A stretch of 64,000 bases of DNA, taken from contig QHVB01000030.1 of NCBI GenBank assembly GCA_003222195.1, positions 1-64,000 on the forward strand, read 5' to 3'. The position numbers were made by a program, and so were the translations under genes. Shown here one piece after another: positions 8,895 to 17,993 of the stretch; positions within the stretch are counted from its first letter, which is position 1; each line of letters opens with the position of its first letter. The DNA is from Gemmatimonadota bacterium. GTDB lineage: Bacteria; Gemmatimonadota; Gemmatimonadetes; Gemmatimonadales; GWC2-71-9. The notes beneath the pieces were generated by a model. It saw nothing but the letters and a program-made list of their open reading frames with translations. It had not been told where the DNA came from and ran no database searches.

Positions 8895-9895
8895 GAGACC
8901 ACCTCCCAGGTGCGCTCGCTGTTCAGCAGTGCGTCCAGGTCTGCGTTCCCGCGTGCGGCACCTTTCTGCGCGTAGACATCGTGTTCGTAGGACTCCCTCG
9001 GATTGCAATAGAGCACACCGATCGCCGTCGGCAAGGGCGGCTCCAGCGCCGCGAGCAACTGTGCCAGGGCGCGGTTGGTCTCATCGTGGACGAGCACGTC
9101 GGGGGCCGTGGCCGGGACGACTTCGAGTTCCAGCGTGCCGGACTTGAGCCGCAACCCCTTCTCCTTGCTCTTCCCGAACACCAGCGGCTTCCCATGCTCG
9201 ACGAGGACCTGGGCGTCCGGGGCCACCTCTTTTCCGGTGATGTGCTCGAACACCGCATCATTGAAGACTACGCAGTTTTGCAGGATCTCGATGAACGAGG
9301 CGCCCCGGTGAGCGTGCGCGCGCTTCAACACCCCGATGAGATGCGGTTGCTGCGTATCGACGGACCGCGCGACGAAGCGGGCGCCGGAGCCCAGTGCGAA
9401 CGCACAGGCCGAAACCGGGTTCTCGATCGAGCCCAGGGGCGTCGAGGGCGAGCGCGTGCCCCGCCGTGACGTCGGCGAGTACTGACCCTTCGTGAGGCCG
9501 TAGATCTCGTTGTTGAACAGGACGATGTTCAGGTCCACGTTGCGGCGCAGTACGTGCAGCATGTGGTTGCCGCCGATGGAGAGACCATCGCCGTCCCCCG
9601 TCATAACCCACACGTCGAGATCGGGATTCGCGAGCTTGATCCCGGTGGCGATCGCGGGCGCGCGACCATGCACGGTGTGGAAGCCGTACGTGGACATGTA
9701 ATAAGGAAAGCGTGCCGCGCAGCCGATGCCGCTCACGAACACCGTGCGCTCGCGCTGGAGTCCCAGCTCGGCGCACGCCTTCTGCACCGCCTTGAGGATG
9801 GCATAGTCGCCGCACCCCGGGCACCAGCGGACTTCCTGGTCTGAGGCGTAGTCCTTGGGCGCGAGCTGCGCGTCGGTGATCGTGGTGACGGTCAT
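8891..9895 (-). CDS. korB: 2-oxoacid:ferredoxin oxidoreductase, beta subunit
   Basis: 334 residues. Binds thiamine diphosphate (GDGDG at 100-104 with the following NN pair) and one [4Fe-4S] cluster (Cys25 and Cys28 in WCPGCGD, Cys59 in GIGCA, and a later Cys in LYCNPRES). With KorA it oxidises a 2-oxoacid, probably 2-oxoglutarate, to the acyl-CoA while reducing ferredoxin. The substrate is inferred from the KorAB subunit arrangement. It overlaps korA by 4 nt (ATGA) and is followed by a coupled small Arg-rich gene. Confidence 0.95.
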   Translation of the reverse strand: MTVTTITDAQLAPKDYASDQEVRWCPGCGDYAILKAVQKACAELGLQRERTVFVSGIGCAARFPYYMSTYGFHTVHGRAPAIATGIKLANPDLDVWVMTGDGDGLSIGGNHMLHVLRRNVDLNIVLFNNEIYGLTKGQYSPTSRRGTRSPSTPLGSIENPVSACAFALGSGARFVARSVDTQQPHLIGVLKRAHAHRGASFIEILQNCVVFNDAVFEHITGKEVAPDAQVLVEHGKPLVFGKSKEKGLRLKSGTLELEVVPATAPDVLVHDETNRALAQLLAALEPPLPTAIGVLYCNPRESYEHDVYAQKGAARGNADLDALLNSERTWEVVS

Positions 9896-11790
9896 CCGGC
9901 TTCGCCTCCTAACCCGCTTGTCTCACGCGGAGGAGGAGCACCACCGCGAATTCGTTGGACAATGTCCGTGACCCGGAATGGCTTTCCGGTGACTTTGCTG
10001 AATCCTTCCGCATCGACCAAGTACTCCGCCCGGAGCAGCTTCACGAGCTGTCCATTGTTCATCTCGGGCACGAGCACGCGATCGTAGCGCTTCAGCAAGT
10101 CACCCAGATTTCGCGGGAACGGACTCAAGTACCGCACGTGGATATGCGCGACATCGCGCCCTTCGTCCTGGGCGATCTTCACGGCCTGATGAATCGCGCC
10201 GAACGTCGATCCCCACCCCACCACCGCGAGCTTGCCGTGATCCGCACCGAGCGCGACGGTCTGGAGCGGAATGTCGCGCGCGATCCCCGCGATCTTGTCT
10301 GCGCGCGCCTTGGTCATGCGGGCATGATTGTCCGGATCGTACGAGATGTGCCCCGAGTCATAGTCGCGCTCGAGCCCGCCGATGCGGTGCTCCAGGTTCG
10401 GCGTGCCGGGTTTGACCCAGGGGCGCGCGAGCGTCTCCGGATCGCGTAAGAAGGGATGGAATCCTTCCGGGTCCGTGCGATAGCTGACGGGGAACTGCGG
10501 CAGATCCGCTTCCTTTGGAATGAGCCACGGCTCGGCGGCGTGGGCCAGATACCCGTCGCTCAACACGATCACCGGCGTCATGTACTTCGTGGCGATGCGT
10601 ACGGCTTCGATCGCGATGTCGAAGCAGTCAGCCGTGGAAGTAGGGGCAAGGACGGCGAGCGGCGCGTCGGCGTTGCGGCCGTGCACCGCCTGAAACAGAT
10701 CGGACTGCTCCGCCTTGGTCGGCATCCCCGTGGATGGGCCGGCGCGCTGTGAATCGATCACGATCAGCGGCAGCTCGGTGGCGATCGCGAGCCCCAGCAT
10801 TTCTGTTTTGAGCGCGATTCCGGGCCCTGAGCTCGACGTCACGCCCAGCGCGCCGGCATACGCGGCGCCCAACGCCGCACCGCTCGCCGCGATCTCATCT
10901 TCGGCCTGGAACGTGACCACGCCGTAGGCGCGCAGGTTGGCCAACGTGTGCAGCAGCGCCGACGCCGGCGTGATGGGGTAGCCGGCGAAGACCATCTTCT
11001 CGATCCCCGCCGCGCGCATCCCGGCCACCAGCCCCCAAGCCAGGCCCTCTGTCCCGCTGACGGTCCGATACCGGCCCGGCCGCGCCTCCGCCTTCGGGAC
11101 CACGTAACCGACCATGTGTTCGGTCATTTCCGCGGTTTCGCCGAACGCGTGTCCGGCGTTCAGCGCGGTGATGTTGGCGTCCGCGATCACCGGTTTCTTG
11201 GCGAACTTCCGTTTGAGCCAGTCGACCGTGGCGGCGCGCTCATAGCCGTACATCCACAACAGCAAGCCGAGCGCCCACATGTTGCGGCAGAGATGGGCTT
11301 CCCGGGACGACAGGCCGTGCGGCTTGACGGCGTCAGCGGTGAGTTTCGTGATGTCGAACTTGAGAACCTGATAGCGCGCGAGGGAATCGTCCTCGAGCGG
11401 ATTGCGCGTGTATCCCGCCTTGTTCAGGTTGCGCTCGTTGAACGCCGCGGTGTCCACGATGACCGTGCCGCCGACCCTGAGATCGTTCAATTCCACGGTG
11501 AGCGCGGCCGGATTCATCGCCACGAGTACGTCGACGGCATCGCCCGGCGTCATGACGTCGGTGCCGCCGAAATGAATCTGGAATGCCGACACGCCGAACG
11601 TCGTGCCGGTCGGCGCCCGAATTTCGGCGGGGAAGTCGGGGAACGTGGAGAAGTCGCTGCCGGCAAGCGCCGTCTCCAGCGTGAACTGCGCACCAGTCAC
11701 CTGCATCCCATCGCCCGAATCGCCGGCGAACCGGATCACGACCGAGTCGCGGCTCTCCCGTTGCGGGCTGACGATGGAGGAGGTGGCCAT
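9892..11790 (-). CDS. korA: 2-oxoacid:ferredoxin oxidoreductase, fused gamma-alpha subunit
   Basis: 632 residues. The N-terminal gamma domain (about 18-200) begins with FAGDSGDGMQVTG. The alpha domain (about 235-600) has the pyrimidine-binding and substrate region (GYPITPAS, FQAEDEIAASGAALGA, TSSSGPGIALKTE). It pairs with KorB downstream (ATGA overlap). It starts 9 nt after the proline dehydrogenase stop, so the three genes probably form one unit linking proline breakdown to 2-oxoglutarate oxidation. TAGATT lies at -12 to -7 of the ATG, so an internal leaderless promoter is also possible. Confidence 0.95.
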   Translation of the reverse strand: MATSSIVSPQRESRDSVVIRFAGDSGDGMQVTGAQFTLETALAGSDFSTFPDFPAEIRAPTGTTFGVSAFQIHFGGTDVMTPGDAVDVLVAMNPAALTVELNDLRVGGTVIVDTAAFNERNLNKAGYTRNPLEDDSLARYQVLKFDITKLTADAVKPHGLSSREAHLCRNMWALGLLLWMYGYERAATVDWLKRKFAKKPVIADANITALNAGHAFGETAEMTEHMVGYVVPKAEARPGRYRTVSGTEGLAWGLVAGMRAAGIEKMVFAGYPITPASALLHTLANLRAYGVVTFQAEDEIAASGAALGAAYAGALGVTSSSGPGIALKTEMLGLAIATELPLIVIDSQRAGPSTGMPTKAEQSDLFQAVHGRNADAPLAVLAPTSTADCFDIAIEAVRIATKYMTPVIVLSDGYLAHAAEPWLIPKEADLPQFPVSYRTDPEGFHPFLRDPETLARPWVKPGTPNLEHRIGGLERDYDSGHISYDPDNHARMTKARADKIAGIARDIPLQTVALGADHGKLAVVGWGSTFGAIHQAVKIAQDEGRDVAHIHVRYLSPFPRNLGDLLKRYDRVLVPEMNNGQLVKLLRAEYLVDAEGFSKVTGKPFRVTDIVQRIRGGAPPPRETSGLGGEAG

Positions 11791-11799
11791 ATCCCTAAT

Positions 11800-12723
11800 C
11801 TATACGACGTTTCGCAGCACGAACCACACGTTCGCCGGCCGTTCGGCAAGGCGCCGCATATACCAGGCGAACCAGGCGCTGCCGTAACTGATTAGCACGC
11901 GGACTTCCGCCCCCGTCGAGGCCAGCTTCCGCTGCTCCGCCGCCCGAATCCCGTACAACATGTGAAACTCGTATGAAGACGGATCGACGCGCTTGTCCGC
12001 GGCCGCCTTGCGGATCCACTCGATGAGCCCGAGGTCGTGCGTTCCAAATACGGGTTTCCCGCGCTGCCGCGCCGCCTCGGCGAGCAGGCGCTGGGCCAGC
12101 TGCCGGTAGCTCTCGTCGACGTCCCGCTTCTTCGGGAAGGCGACGCCGGCGGGCTCGTTGTAGGCCCCTTTGACGAGACGGATCGCGGGGGCGATGGGCA
12201 GCAGGCTTTCGAGGTCCTTCGCGGTCCGGTGTAAGTACGCCTGCAGGCAGACCCCGACATTCGCCCATTCGGCCTTCGCGCGCCGGTACACCTCGAGCGT
12301 CACGTCGACGTACCGCGACTCTTCCATGTCGATCCACAAGAATGACCGCGCCTGCTCGGCGCGCGCGGCGAGCTTCAGCACGTCCTGCACGCACCCCTCC
12401 CGGCTCGCTTCGATTCCCAGATGCGTGAGCTTGACCGAGATGTGCGCCGGGAGTTTGCGCCGCTGGATCTTCTCGAGCGCGCCGAGGTAATGATCGCGCA
12501 CCGCGGCGGCCTCGGCGCGATTCGTGACCTGCTCACCCAACTCTGTGAGCACGCTGCCGAGACCCGCCTTGCCGATTTGCGCGGCCGCTTCGAGCGCGTC
12601 ATCCAGCGTTTCGCCGGGCATGAAGCGCCGCGCGGCTTTCTGAAAGAACCGTCGTTCGCGCAGCTGCCGGGCGAGCCACTGGCTGCGCGACGCTTTGAGG
12701 AGGACAGTGCGTGCAAATCCCAT
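11800..12723 (-). CDS. Proline dehydrogenase (monofunctional, FAD)
   Basis: 307 residues, the usual size for a stand-alone bacterial PRODH. Features include KLTHLGI, FLWIDMEES, the lysine in RLVKGAYNEP, FGTHD and YEFHMLYGIR. Near the C-terminus it has YMRRLAERPANV, the double-arginine motif that binds the proline carboxylate. It oxidises proline to pyrroline-5-carboxylate and passes electrons to quinone. The partner dehydrogenase (pruA) is separate at 37228. It is divergent from the solute-binding lipoprotein gene with 29 bp between the start codons. Confidence 0.95.
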   Translation of the reverse strand: MGFARTVLLKASRSQWLARQLRERRFFQKAARRFMPGETLDDALEAAAQIGKAGLGSVLTELGEQVTNRAEAAAVRDHYLGALEKIQRRKLPAHISVKLTHLGIEASREGCVQDVLKLAARAEQARSFLWIDMEESRYVDVTLEVYRRAKAEWANVGVCLQAYLHRTAKDLESLLPIAPAIRLVKGAYNEPAGVAFPKKRDVDESYRQLAQRLLAEAARQRGKPVFGTHDLGLIEWIRKAAADKRVDPSSYEFHMLYGIRAAEQRKLASTGAEVRVLISYGSAWFAWYMRRLAERPANVWFVLRNVV

Positions 12724-12752
12724 GGAGAGATAGTGTAGTGTATCGTTATTTC

Positions 12753-14033
12753 ATGCCAGCGCGTCGAATTCTGTTGATCGCCTGCCTGAGCGTCGCCGGC
12801 TGCGCGCACCCGCGCGTCGGCGCCCCTGGCGGGCCCGGGGGACCGGGGGCACCGGGACAGGTCGAAGTGCCGGAGGACAAATGCCTGCTGTCCACCGGTT
12901 CCGTTGCGACGCATACGGTCACCGTGACGATCGGGCTCACCGACGCCGTCGATCCGCGCCACGCGCCGCTCGGGCGCAACGACGCCGAGCGAATCGTGTT
13001 TCGCCACCTCTACGAGACCCCCGTCCGGATCGACTGCGACGGCCACGCGGTGCCCGAGCTCTTTGATCAATGGACCAAGGACGACGCCGGCAGGCGCTGG
13101 ACGTTCCGGCTGCGCGACGGCGCGCAGTTTTGGGACGGTGCGCCGGTGACCGCGCAGGACGTCGTGTTCGGCAGGGGCGGTATCGGGTACACGCTCAGCG
13201 CCCCCCCCCCCGCCCCCGACACCCGCGCTGTCACCGTCACGTTGGCGAAGGAAACGAACGACGTTCCGATCGTGCTCGGTGATCGCAGCCTCACGGTCAC
13301 GAAGTCGGCGCCGGACACAAGCTGGCCGATCGGCACGGGGCGCTTCTGGGCAACGAGCGGCACGACGACGGCACAGGAGATTCGGGCGCACAGCCCCCAG
13401 GGCGATACCATCGTTTTCAAGTTTGCGACCAGTGGGGATGCGCGTGATCTGCTCGACGCCGGTGTGGATCTGCTCGTCACCCGCGATCGCGCGCTGCGAG
13501 ATTACGGCGCCACACTGCAGAATCGCACGGTCGTCGCGCTGCCGTGGGACCGCACCTATGTCTTCGTGAGTGGCAGCGCGGAAGCGACGCGGTTCGACGC
13601 TGGTGGTCTGGAGCAAGCAGTGCATGCCGAGGCGCGGCGCGCCGAGGGTGACTTCTGGTGGCGCGATCTGCGGGCCTGTGGCATAGCGCGAGATACCGCA
13701 CCGCCCGCACCAACGACTAAGCGCATTCTCTACGCACGCGCCGATCAGGCCGGCCGTGAGCTGGCGGGCCGTCTGGCCGCGTTGACCCACGCCGTCGCGA
13801 CCGGCCGAGCGCCGGACGACTTCAGCGCGGCGCTCGCCGGGGGCAAAGACTGGGGTTACGTCGTCGCGTTGCCGCGGGTGACGGCCGATGCCTGCCGCTC
13901 CGCCAGGGATCTGTTGCCGTCGTGGCCCGCCACGTTCACGGCGCTCGTCGATACGCGGGCCACAGCGATCGTGCGGCGCGGCGTGGCGCGGTGGACGGTC
14001 GATCAGGACGGGACGGTGCACCTCGCCCCATGA
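12753..14033 (+). CDS. Solute-binding (family 5-like) lipoprotein
   Basis: 426 residues. Starts at an ATG giving a clear lipoprotein signal (SVAGC, Cys17). The first half matches peptide/nickel-type binding proteins: DPRHAPL, ERIVFRHLYETP, FRLRDGAQFWDGAPVTAQDV. It is shorter than the usual 500-600 residues, with an abbreviated second lobe. No permease genes are nearby. Its stop overlaps the next gene, a histidine kinase, as ATGA, so it may serve as the ligand-binding partner of that kinase and not of a transporter (inference). A run of 11 C residues at 13201-13211 encodes a Pro stretch and is a possible slippage site. Confidence 0.8.
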   Translation: MPARRILLIACLSVAGCAHPRVGAPGGPGGPGAPGQVEVPEDKCLLSTGSVATHTVTVTIGLTDAVDPRHAPLGRNDAERIVFRHLYETPVRIDCDGHAVPELFDQWTKDDAGRRWTFRLRDGAQFWDGAPVTAQDVVFGRGGIGYTLSAPPPAPDTRAVTVTLAKETNDVPIVLGDRSLTVTKSAPDTSWPIGTGRFWATSGTTTAQEIRAHSPQGDTIVFKFATSGDARDLLDAGVDLLVTRDRALRDYGATLQNRTVVALPWDRTYVFVSGSAEATRFDAGGLEQAVHAEARRAEGDFWWRDLRACGIARDTAPPAPTTKRILYARADQAGRELAGRLAALTHAVATGRAPDDFSAALAGGKDWGYVVALPRVTADACRSARDLLPSWPATFTALVDTRATAIVRRGVARWTVDQDGTVHLAP

Positions 14034-15499
14034 GCTTCCGCACCCGCCTCCTCATCTCGTTCGGTGTGGTGGTGCTGATTCCCCTGCTCGTCTTCGGGCT
14101 CGGGATCCGGAGTGCGATGTCGCGGCGAGTCACGGGGGAATACGAGCGCCGCGTGTCCGCGCTCGTCGACGTGATTCGCGGCGATATCGCGCGCGAGAAT
14201 GACCGTAGCGCCACGCGGCTGGCGGCGCTCAGAGGATCGCTGGTGGGTGATAGCAAGTTTCGAGCGATGGTCCTGCGCGGCGAGGACAGCGCGTATGTTC
14301 TCGACTACGCCAGCGACGCCATGCGCCTCGCCGGGCTGGGGTACCTCCAGATCCAGGACGACGAGGGACGCGTCGTCTCTTCGGGGCATTTTCGCAACGA
14401 GTTCGGGAGGCTCGGCCCCGCGATACCGCCGGGCGGCCCGACGCTGGTGCGGGGCACCGCCGCGGAAGGGGCGTTCCTGGCGCTCGTGACCAGCGACACC
14501 CTGAGCGTTGCCCGCAAACCGTTCCGGCTGGTCGGCGGCATCGTCGTGGATTCAGCGTTCGTGCAGCGCCTCGCGCGTGACCCCGAGCTCGGCGTCGGTT
14601 TGCGATTGCCCCGCGATTCCACCGCGGCCGACTCCGCGGCGCTCATCGTCGGCGACGTGACATTGCCATACGTCGACGCCGCCGATGGACCGGGAAGTGT
14701 CGAGCAGGGCCGGATTGTCGTCACGCGCTCCGCCGCGCTGCTTACGGCACTGCAGCGCAACGTGAACCTGTGGTTTGCGGCCGCGGTGCTCGTCGCGGCG
14801 CTCGCGGCCCTCCTGCTCGCCGGCTGGCTCTCCACGCGCATCAGTACGCCAGTGGAAGCCCGCATCGCCATCGGCGACCTCGCTCGGCAGGTCAATCACG
14901 ACATCAAGAATGGTCTTGCACCACTGCGGAATGTGTTTCGCCATCTCGCTCAGGTGGCGCGCGAGCAGCCCGGCGATTTGCCGCGGGTGTTCACAGAGCG
15001 GCACGGGACTGTGGAGTCGAGCATCAATTATCTCGAGACGCTCGCCGCCAACTACGCGAAGCTGTCGCCGCAATCGGAGCGAAAGGCCACGGATGTGAAT
15101 GCCGTCGTGCGGGAGACGATCGGCGGCTCCAGTGCGGTGCGGGCCAAGCTGGCGGAAGGGCTGCCCCCAGTGTCGGCCGACGCGCTCGTGTTACGACGGG
15201 TCATCGAGAACCTCGTGAGCAATGCGGTCGATAGTCTCGATGGGAAGAATGGGACCGTCACGGTCACCACGGAGCGGGGCAAGGGCATGGTGCGAATCGC
15301 CGTGAGCGACACGGGGCGGGGAATGACCAAAACCGAGCTGGATCGCGCCTTCAACGACTTCTACACGACAAAACTGGGTGGGACTGGGCTGGGTCTTTCG
15401 ATCGTTCGACGGCTCGTGCTCGATTCCAACGGCTCGCTGAGCGTCGACACCGAACCGGGCAAAGGATCGACATTCATCGTCGAGATTCCGGCGCAATGA
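14030..15499 (+). CDS. Membrane histidine kinase with NtrB-like transmitter
   Basis: 489 residues. Membrane segments are at about 8-28 and 246-268, with a 215-residue periplasmic domain between them. The H box is VNHDIKNGLAPLRNVF with His290, of the HxIKN type typical of kinases that pair with NtrC-family activators. The N box is NLVSNAVDSL, the G1 box is VSDTGRGM, and the lid is GGTGLGLSIVRRL. It is coupled by ATGA overlaps to the solute-binding lipoprotein before it and the sigma-54 activator after it. The three genes therefore look like one sensing cassette. Confidence 0.93.
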   Translation: MSFRTRLLISFGVVVLIPLLVFGLGIRSAMSRRVTGEYERRVSALVDVIRGDIARENDRSATRLAALRGSLVGDSKFRAMVLRGEDSAYVLDYASDAMRLAGLGYLQIQDDEGRVVSSGHFRNEFGRLGPAIPPGGPTLVRGTAAEGAFLALVTSDTLSVARKPFRLVGGIVVDSAFVQRLARDPELGVGLRLPRDSTAADSAALIVGDVTLPYVDAADGPGSVEQGRIVVTRSAALLTALQRNVNLWFAAAVLVAALAALLLAGWLSTRISTPVEARIAIGDLARQVNHDIKNGLAPLRNVFRHLAQVAREQPGDLPRVFTERHGTVESSINYLETLAANYAKLSPQSERKATDVNAVVRETIGGSSAVRAKLAEGLPPVSADALVLRRVIENLVSNAVDSLDGKNGTVTVTTERGKGMVRIAVSDTGRGMTKTELDRAFNDFYTTKLGGTGLGLSIVRRLVLDSNGSLSVDTEPGKGSTFIVEIPAQ

Positions 15500-16863
15500 C
15501 TCTCGTCCTCATCGTTGACGACGTCCCCACCATGGCGGAGCAGTACGCCTACGACCTGAAGCGCCTGCGCGGCTATGACACCCTCATTGCGCAGAGCGGC
15601 CGCACGGCGCTCGAGAGCCTGACGCGCGACTCCGTCGACTGTGTCATCCTCGACCTCGAGATGCCCGGCATGGACGGCTTCGAGGTGCTGCGTTCCGTCG
15701 AGCGCTTGGGATTGCGCGTGCCGGTGATCGTCTACACGGGAACGGGCGACTACGACCGCTGCGCGCAGGCGATTCGCCTCGGCGCCTACAGCTTCATCGA
15801 TAAGGCCGAGCCGATGGAGCGCGTCGCGCAGGAAGTGGAGAACGCGATCGAGCGCCGCCGGCTGACGGCCGAGGTCACGCTGCTGCGGCGCGGCTTTGGG
15901 CTGGAGTCGCCGCTCGTCGGGACGAGCCCCGCCCTTGCCAAGCTCAAGGAAGCGATCGTCCGCGTCGCCCCGGTGCCGAGCCCGGTGCTGGTCGTCGGCG
16001 AGAGCGGAACCGGGAAAGAGCTGGTCGCACGGGAGCTGCACCGCCTCGGCCAGAATCCGAAAGGCCCGTTCGTCGCGCTCAACAGCGCGGCGCTGCCCCA
16101 TGAGCTGGTCGAGAGCGAGCTGTTCGGCCACGAGCGCGGCGCCTTTACCGGTGCCACCGCCACCCGGAAGGGCGCCTTCGAGGCGGCCAGCGGCGGCACG
16201 CTCTTCCTCGACGAAATCGGGGATCTGCCTCAGGCCGCCCAGGCGAAGCTGCTGCGCGTGCTCGAGGAGCGGAAAGTCACGCGGATCGGCGCGAACAAGA
16301 CGATCGATGTGAATGCTCGTGTCGTCGCGGCGACGCATCGCGATCTCGAGAAGGAGCTCGCCGAGGGCCGGTTCCGCGAAGATCTGTTCTATCGGCTGAA
16401 CGTGCACGTGTTGCGCGTGCCGCCGTTGCGCGATCGCTTATCGGACGTCCCCGCGTTGCTCGAGCACCTCGTCGCCGCGACCTGCGAGCGCTTCGGCATG
16501 AAGACGAAGACGATCGCGCCCGAGGTCGTGGAAGCGCTGATGGCGTACGACTGGCGCCGCAACAACATTCGCGAGCTGCGCAACGTGGTCGAGCGGATGC
16601 TCATCGCAACGGACGGAGAGGAATTGACGCGAGCGGCGGTCCCTGGCGAGATCCGCGATGGTCGCAAGTCAGTCCCGCGCACCGCGCACGGCGCACCGCG
16701 CACCTTCGAGGAGCAGAAGCAAGAAGCCGAGCGCCAGATCATCGTGCAGGCGCTCGAACGAAACGAGTGGCACGTCACCAAGACGGCGAAGGAGCTGGGA
16801 CTCTCCGACCACGCCAGCCTGCTGAAAATCATGCGCCGTTTGGGTGTCCAGAGAGACACTTAG
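15496..16863 (+). CDS. NtrC-family sigma-54-dependent response regulator
   Basis: 455 residues. The receiver (1-120) has Asp53 in VILDLEMPGMDG. The AAA+ domain has Walker A GESGTGKE (168-175), the sigma-54 contact loop GAFTGA (215-220), Walker B GTLFLDE, and an arginine-finger region (FREDLFYRLNV). The Fis-type helix-turn-helix at the end contains KTAKELGLSDHASLLKIMRR. It activates RNA polymerase containing sigma-54. A matching -24/-12 promoter lies 91 bp downstream of its stop, before the TPR gene, which makes that gene the obvious first target. Confidence 0.96.
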   Translation: MTLVLIVDDVPTMAEQYAYDLKRLRGYDTLIAQSGRTALESLTRDSVDCVILDLEMPGMDGFEVLRSVERLGLRVPVIVYTGTGDYDRCAQAIRLGAYSFIDKAEPMERVAQEVENAIERRRLTAEVTLLRRGFGLESPLVGTSPALAKLKEAIVRVAPVPSPVLVVGESGTGKELVARELHRLGQNPKGPFVALNSAALPHELVESELFGHERGAFTGATATRKGAFEAASGGTLFLDEIGDLPQAAQAKLLRVLEERKVTRIGANKTIDVNARVVAATHRDLEKELAEGRFREDLFYRLNVHVLRVPPLRDRLSDVPALLEHLVAATCERFGMKTKTIAPEVVEALMAYDWRRNNIRELRNVVERMLIATDGEELTRAAVPGEIRDGRKSVPRTAHGAPRTFEEQKQEAERQIIVQALERNEWHVTKTAKELGLSDHASLLKIMRRLGVQRDT

Positions 16864-16891
16864 GCGGCGCTCCCCGCGGGTTCCGTAGTAC

Positions 16892-16914
16892 ACGAAGGTC
16901 GACCCTCATTTCGT
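16892..16914. promoter_or_regulatory. Possible activator binding site
   Basis: An interrupted inverted repeat, ACGAA...TTCGT, encloses GGTCGACC. It lies 40-62 bp upstream of the -24 element, within the range used by NtrC-type activators. The assignment is inference. Confidence 0.3.
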
Positions 16915-16953
16915 AAGTCATTGAGCACCAACTGACACGCGACACCCGACAGC

Positions 16954-16968
16954 TGGCACCGCTCCTGC
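16954..16968 (+). promoter_or_regulatory. Sigma-54 (-24/-12) promoter
   Basis: TGGCAC (16954-16959), five bases, then CTGC (16965-16968). The invariant GG and GC are correctly spaced, with one mismatch to TGGCACNNNNNTTGC. Transcription would start near 16980, ahead of the GGAGGA ribosome site and the ATG at 17006. It lies just downstream of a sigma-54 activator gene. Confidence 0.7.
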
Positions 16969-17005
16969 CCTTCCTCCGGGCGAACCCCCTGCTCCCGGAG
17001 GAGCC

Positions 17006-17962
17006 ATGTCCTACCAGTTTCAGCTGGATCAGTCCAATCGTTCGCTGCGGTTTCCGGTCATCATGATGGCGGCCATCGTCTGCACGGTGATCGCGGCCTA
17101 CGCATTTGCCGCGTGCGGTGACCGAACGCCCGACCAAGCGCGTGCCAGTGAGCCCGTCTCGCAGCCGACGGCTACAGCACCCGTCAGCAGTGCCAGTAAC
17201 GTCAGCACCGCAAAACCGGCGCTCGTCATTACCGGTCCGGTGACGTTCGAGATGGCGGACTCCGCCTATCGCGAACGGCGCTACGATGACGCGGCCGTCC
17301 TCTTCAAGACCTACACCGAGGGCCGGCCCAGCAACGCCTGGGGCTTCTACATGCTCGGCTTGGCGGCGTGGAAGTCCGGCGATCGCGCGCAGGCCGAGAG
17401 CGCGTTCGTGCAGACGCTCACGCTCGACTCGACGCACGTGAAGAGTCATCTCAATCTCAGCCGCGTGTTGCTGGAGGAAGGGAAGCCGGACAGCGCGTTG
17501 GAGCACATCGAACAGGCGATCGCACTCGATTCGACGTCGAGCGAGCCGCTGCGGCTGCAGGGACGGGTCTTCGAAGCGCAGGGCAAGACTGATGACGCGA
17601 TCGTGGCGTACCAGCGTGCGATCGTGAAGAACGACAGCGACACGTGGGCGATGAACAACCTCGGTGCGCTCTACATCCGGCTGGAGCGGTACGAGGATGC
17701 GATCGGCCCGTTGACCCGTGCCAATGAGCTCGAGGACAAGGTCGCCACGTTCCACAACAACCTCGGCATGGCGCTCGAGTTGACCAGTCGCTTTGCCGAT
17801 GCCATCGAGCAGTATCGCGCGGCGCTGGCGATCGAGGGGACCTATGGGAAGGCTGTAGCGAACCTGCAGCGTGTCGAGCTGGTGAAGCAGGATCCGTCAA
17901 TCACGCGGGTGGATTTGACGGAGCGGTCCAAGCAGTTCCAGCAAGAGATTACGAAATGGTAG
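17006..17962 (+). CDS. TPR-repeat lipoprotein, sigma-54 regulated
   Basis: 318 residues. The N-terminus has a hydrophobic segment ending AFAAC (Cys37), read as a lipobox, although the long polar lead-in means a plain membrane anchor is also possible. Residues about 75-290 form at least six tetratricopeptide repeats (for example AYRERRYDDAAVLFKTY and NNLGALYIRLERYEDAI), which serve as a protein-binding scaffold in the envelope. It has a strong GGAGGA site and the sigma-54 promoter described above, so it is probably switched on by the adjacent NtrC-type regulator. A palindromic repeat follows 8 nt after the stop. Confidence 0.88.
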   Translation: MSYQFQLDQSNRSLRFPVIMMAAIVCTVIAAYAFAACGDRTPDQARASEPVSQPTATAPVSSASNVSTAKPALVITGPVTFEMADSAYRERRYDDAAVLFKTYTEGRPSNAWGFYMLGLAAWKSGDRAQAESAFVQTLTLDSTHVKSHLNLSRVLLEEGKPDSALEHIEQAIALDSTSSEPLRLQGRVFEAQGKTDDAIVAYQRAIVKNDSDTWAMNNLGALYIRLERYEDAIGPLTRANELEDKVATFHNNLGMALELTSRFADAIEQYRAALAIEGTYGKAVANLQRVELVKQDPSITRVDLTERSKQFQQEITKW

Positions 17963-17970
17963 TAACGCAG

Positions 17971-17990
17971 GGGCGCAGCATGCTGCGCCC
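17971..17990. repeat. REP-like palindrome, copy 2
   Basis: A perfect 20-bp palindrome of the core GGGCGCAGCA and its complement, between convergent genes. The outer GTAG/CTAC bases found in copies 1, 3 and 5 are degraded here. Confidence 0.88.
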
Positions 17991-17993
17991 GTA

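Noticed and set aside
12375-14021. 548-residue antisense frame opposite the solute-binding lipoprotein and running into the proline dehydrogenase gene
   Set aside because: It has no recognisable motif and is Arg-rich. Both real genes are clear on family signatures.
16864-17005. Riboswitch or leader peptide before the TPR gene
   Set aside because: No known aptamer core or short open frame with a ribosome site is seen, and the sigma-54 promoter explains most of the gap.
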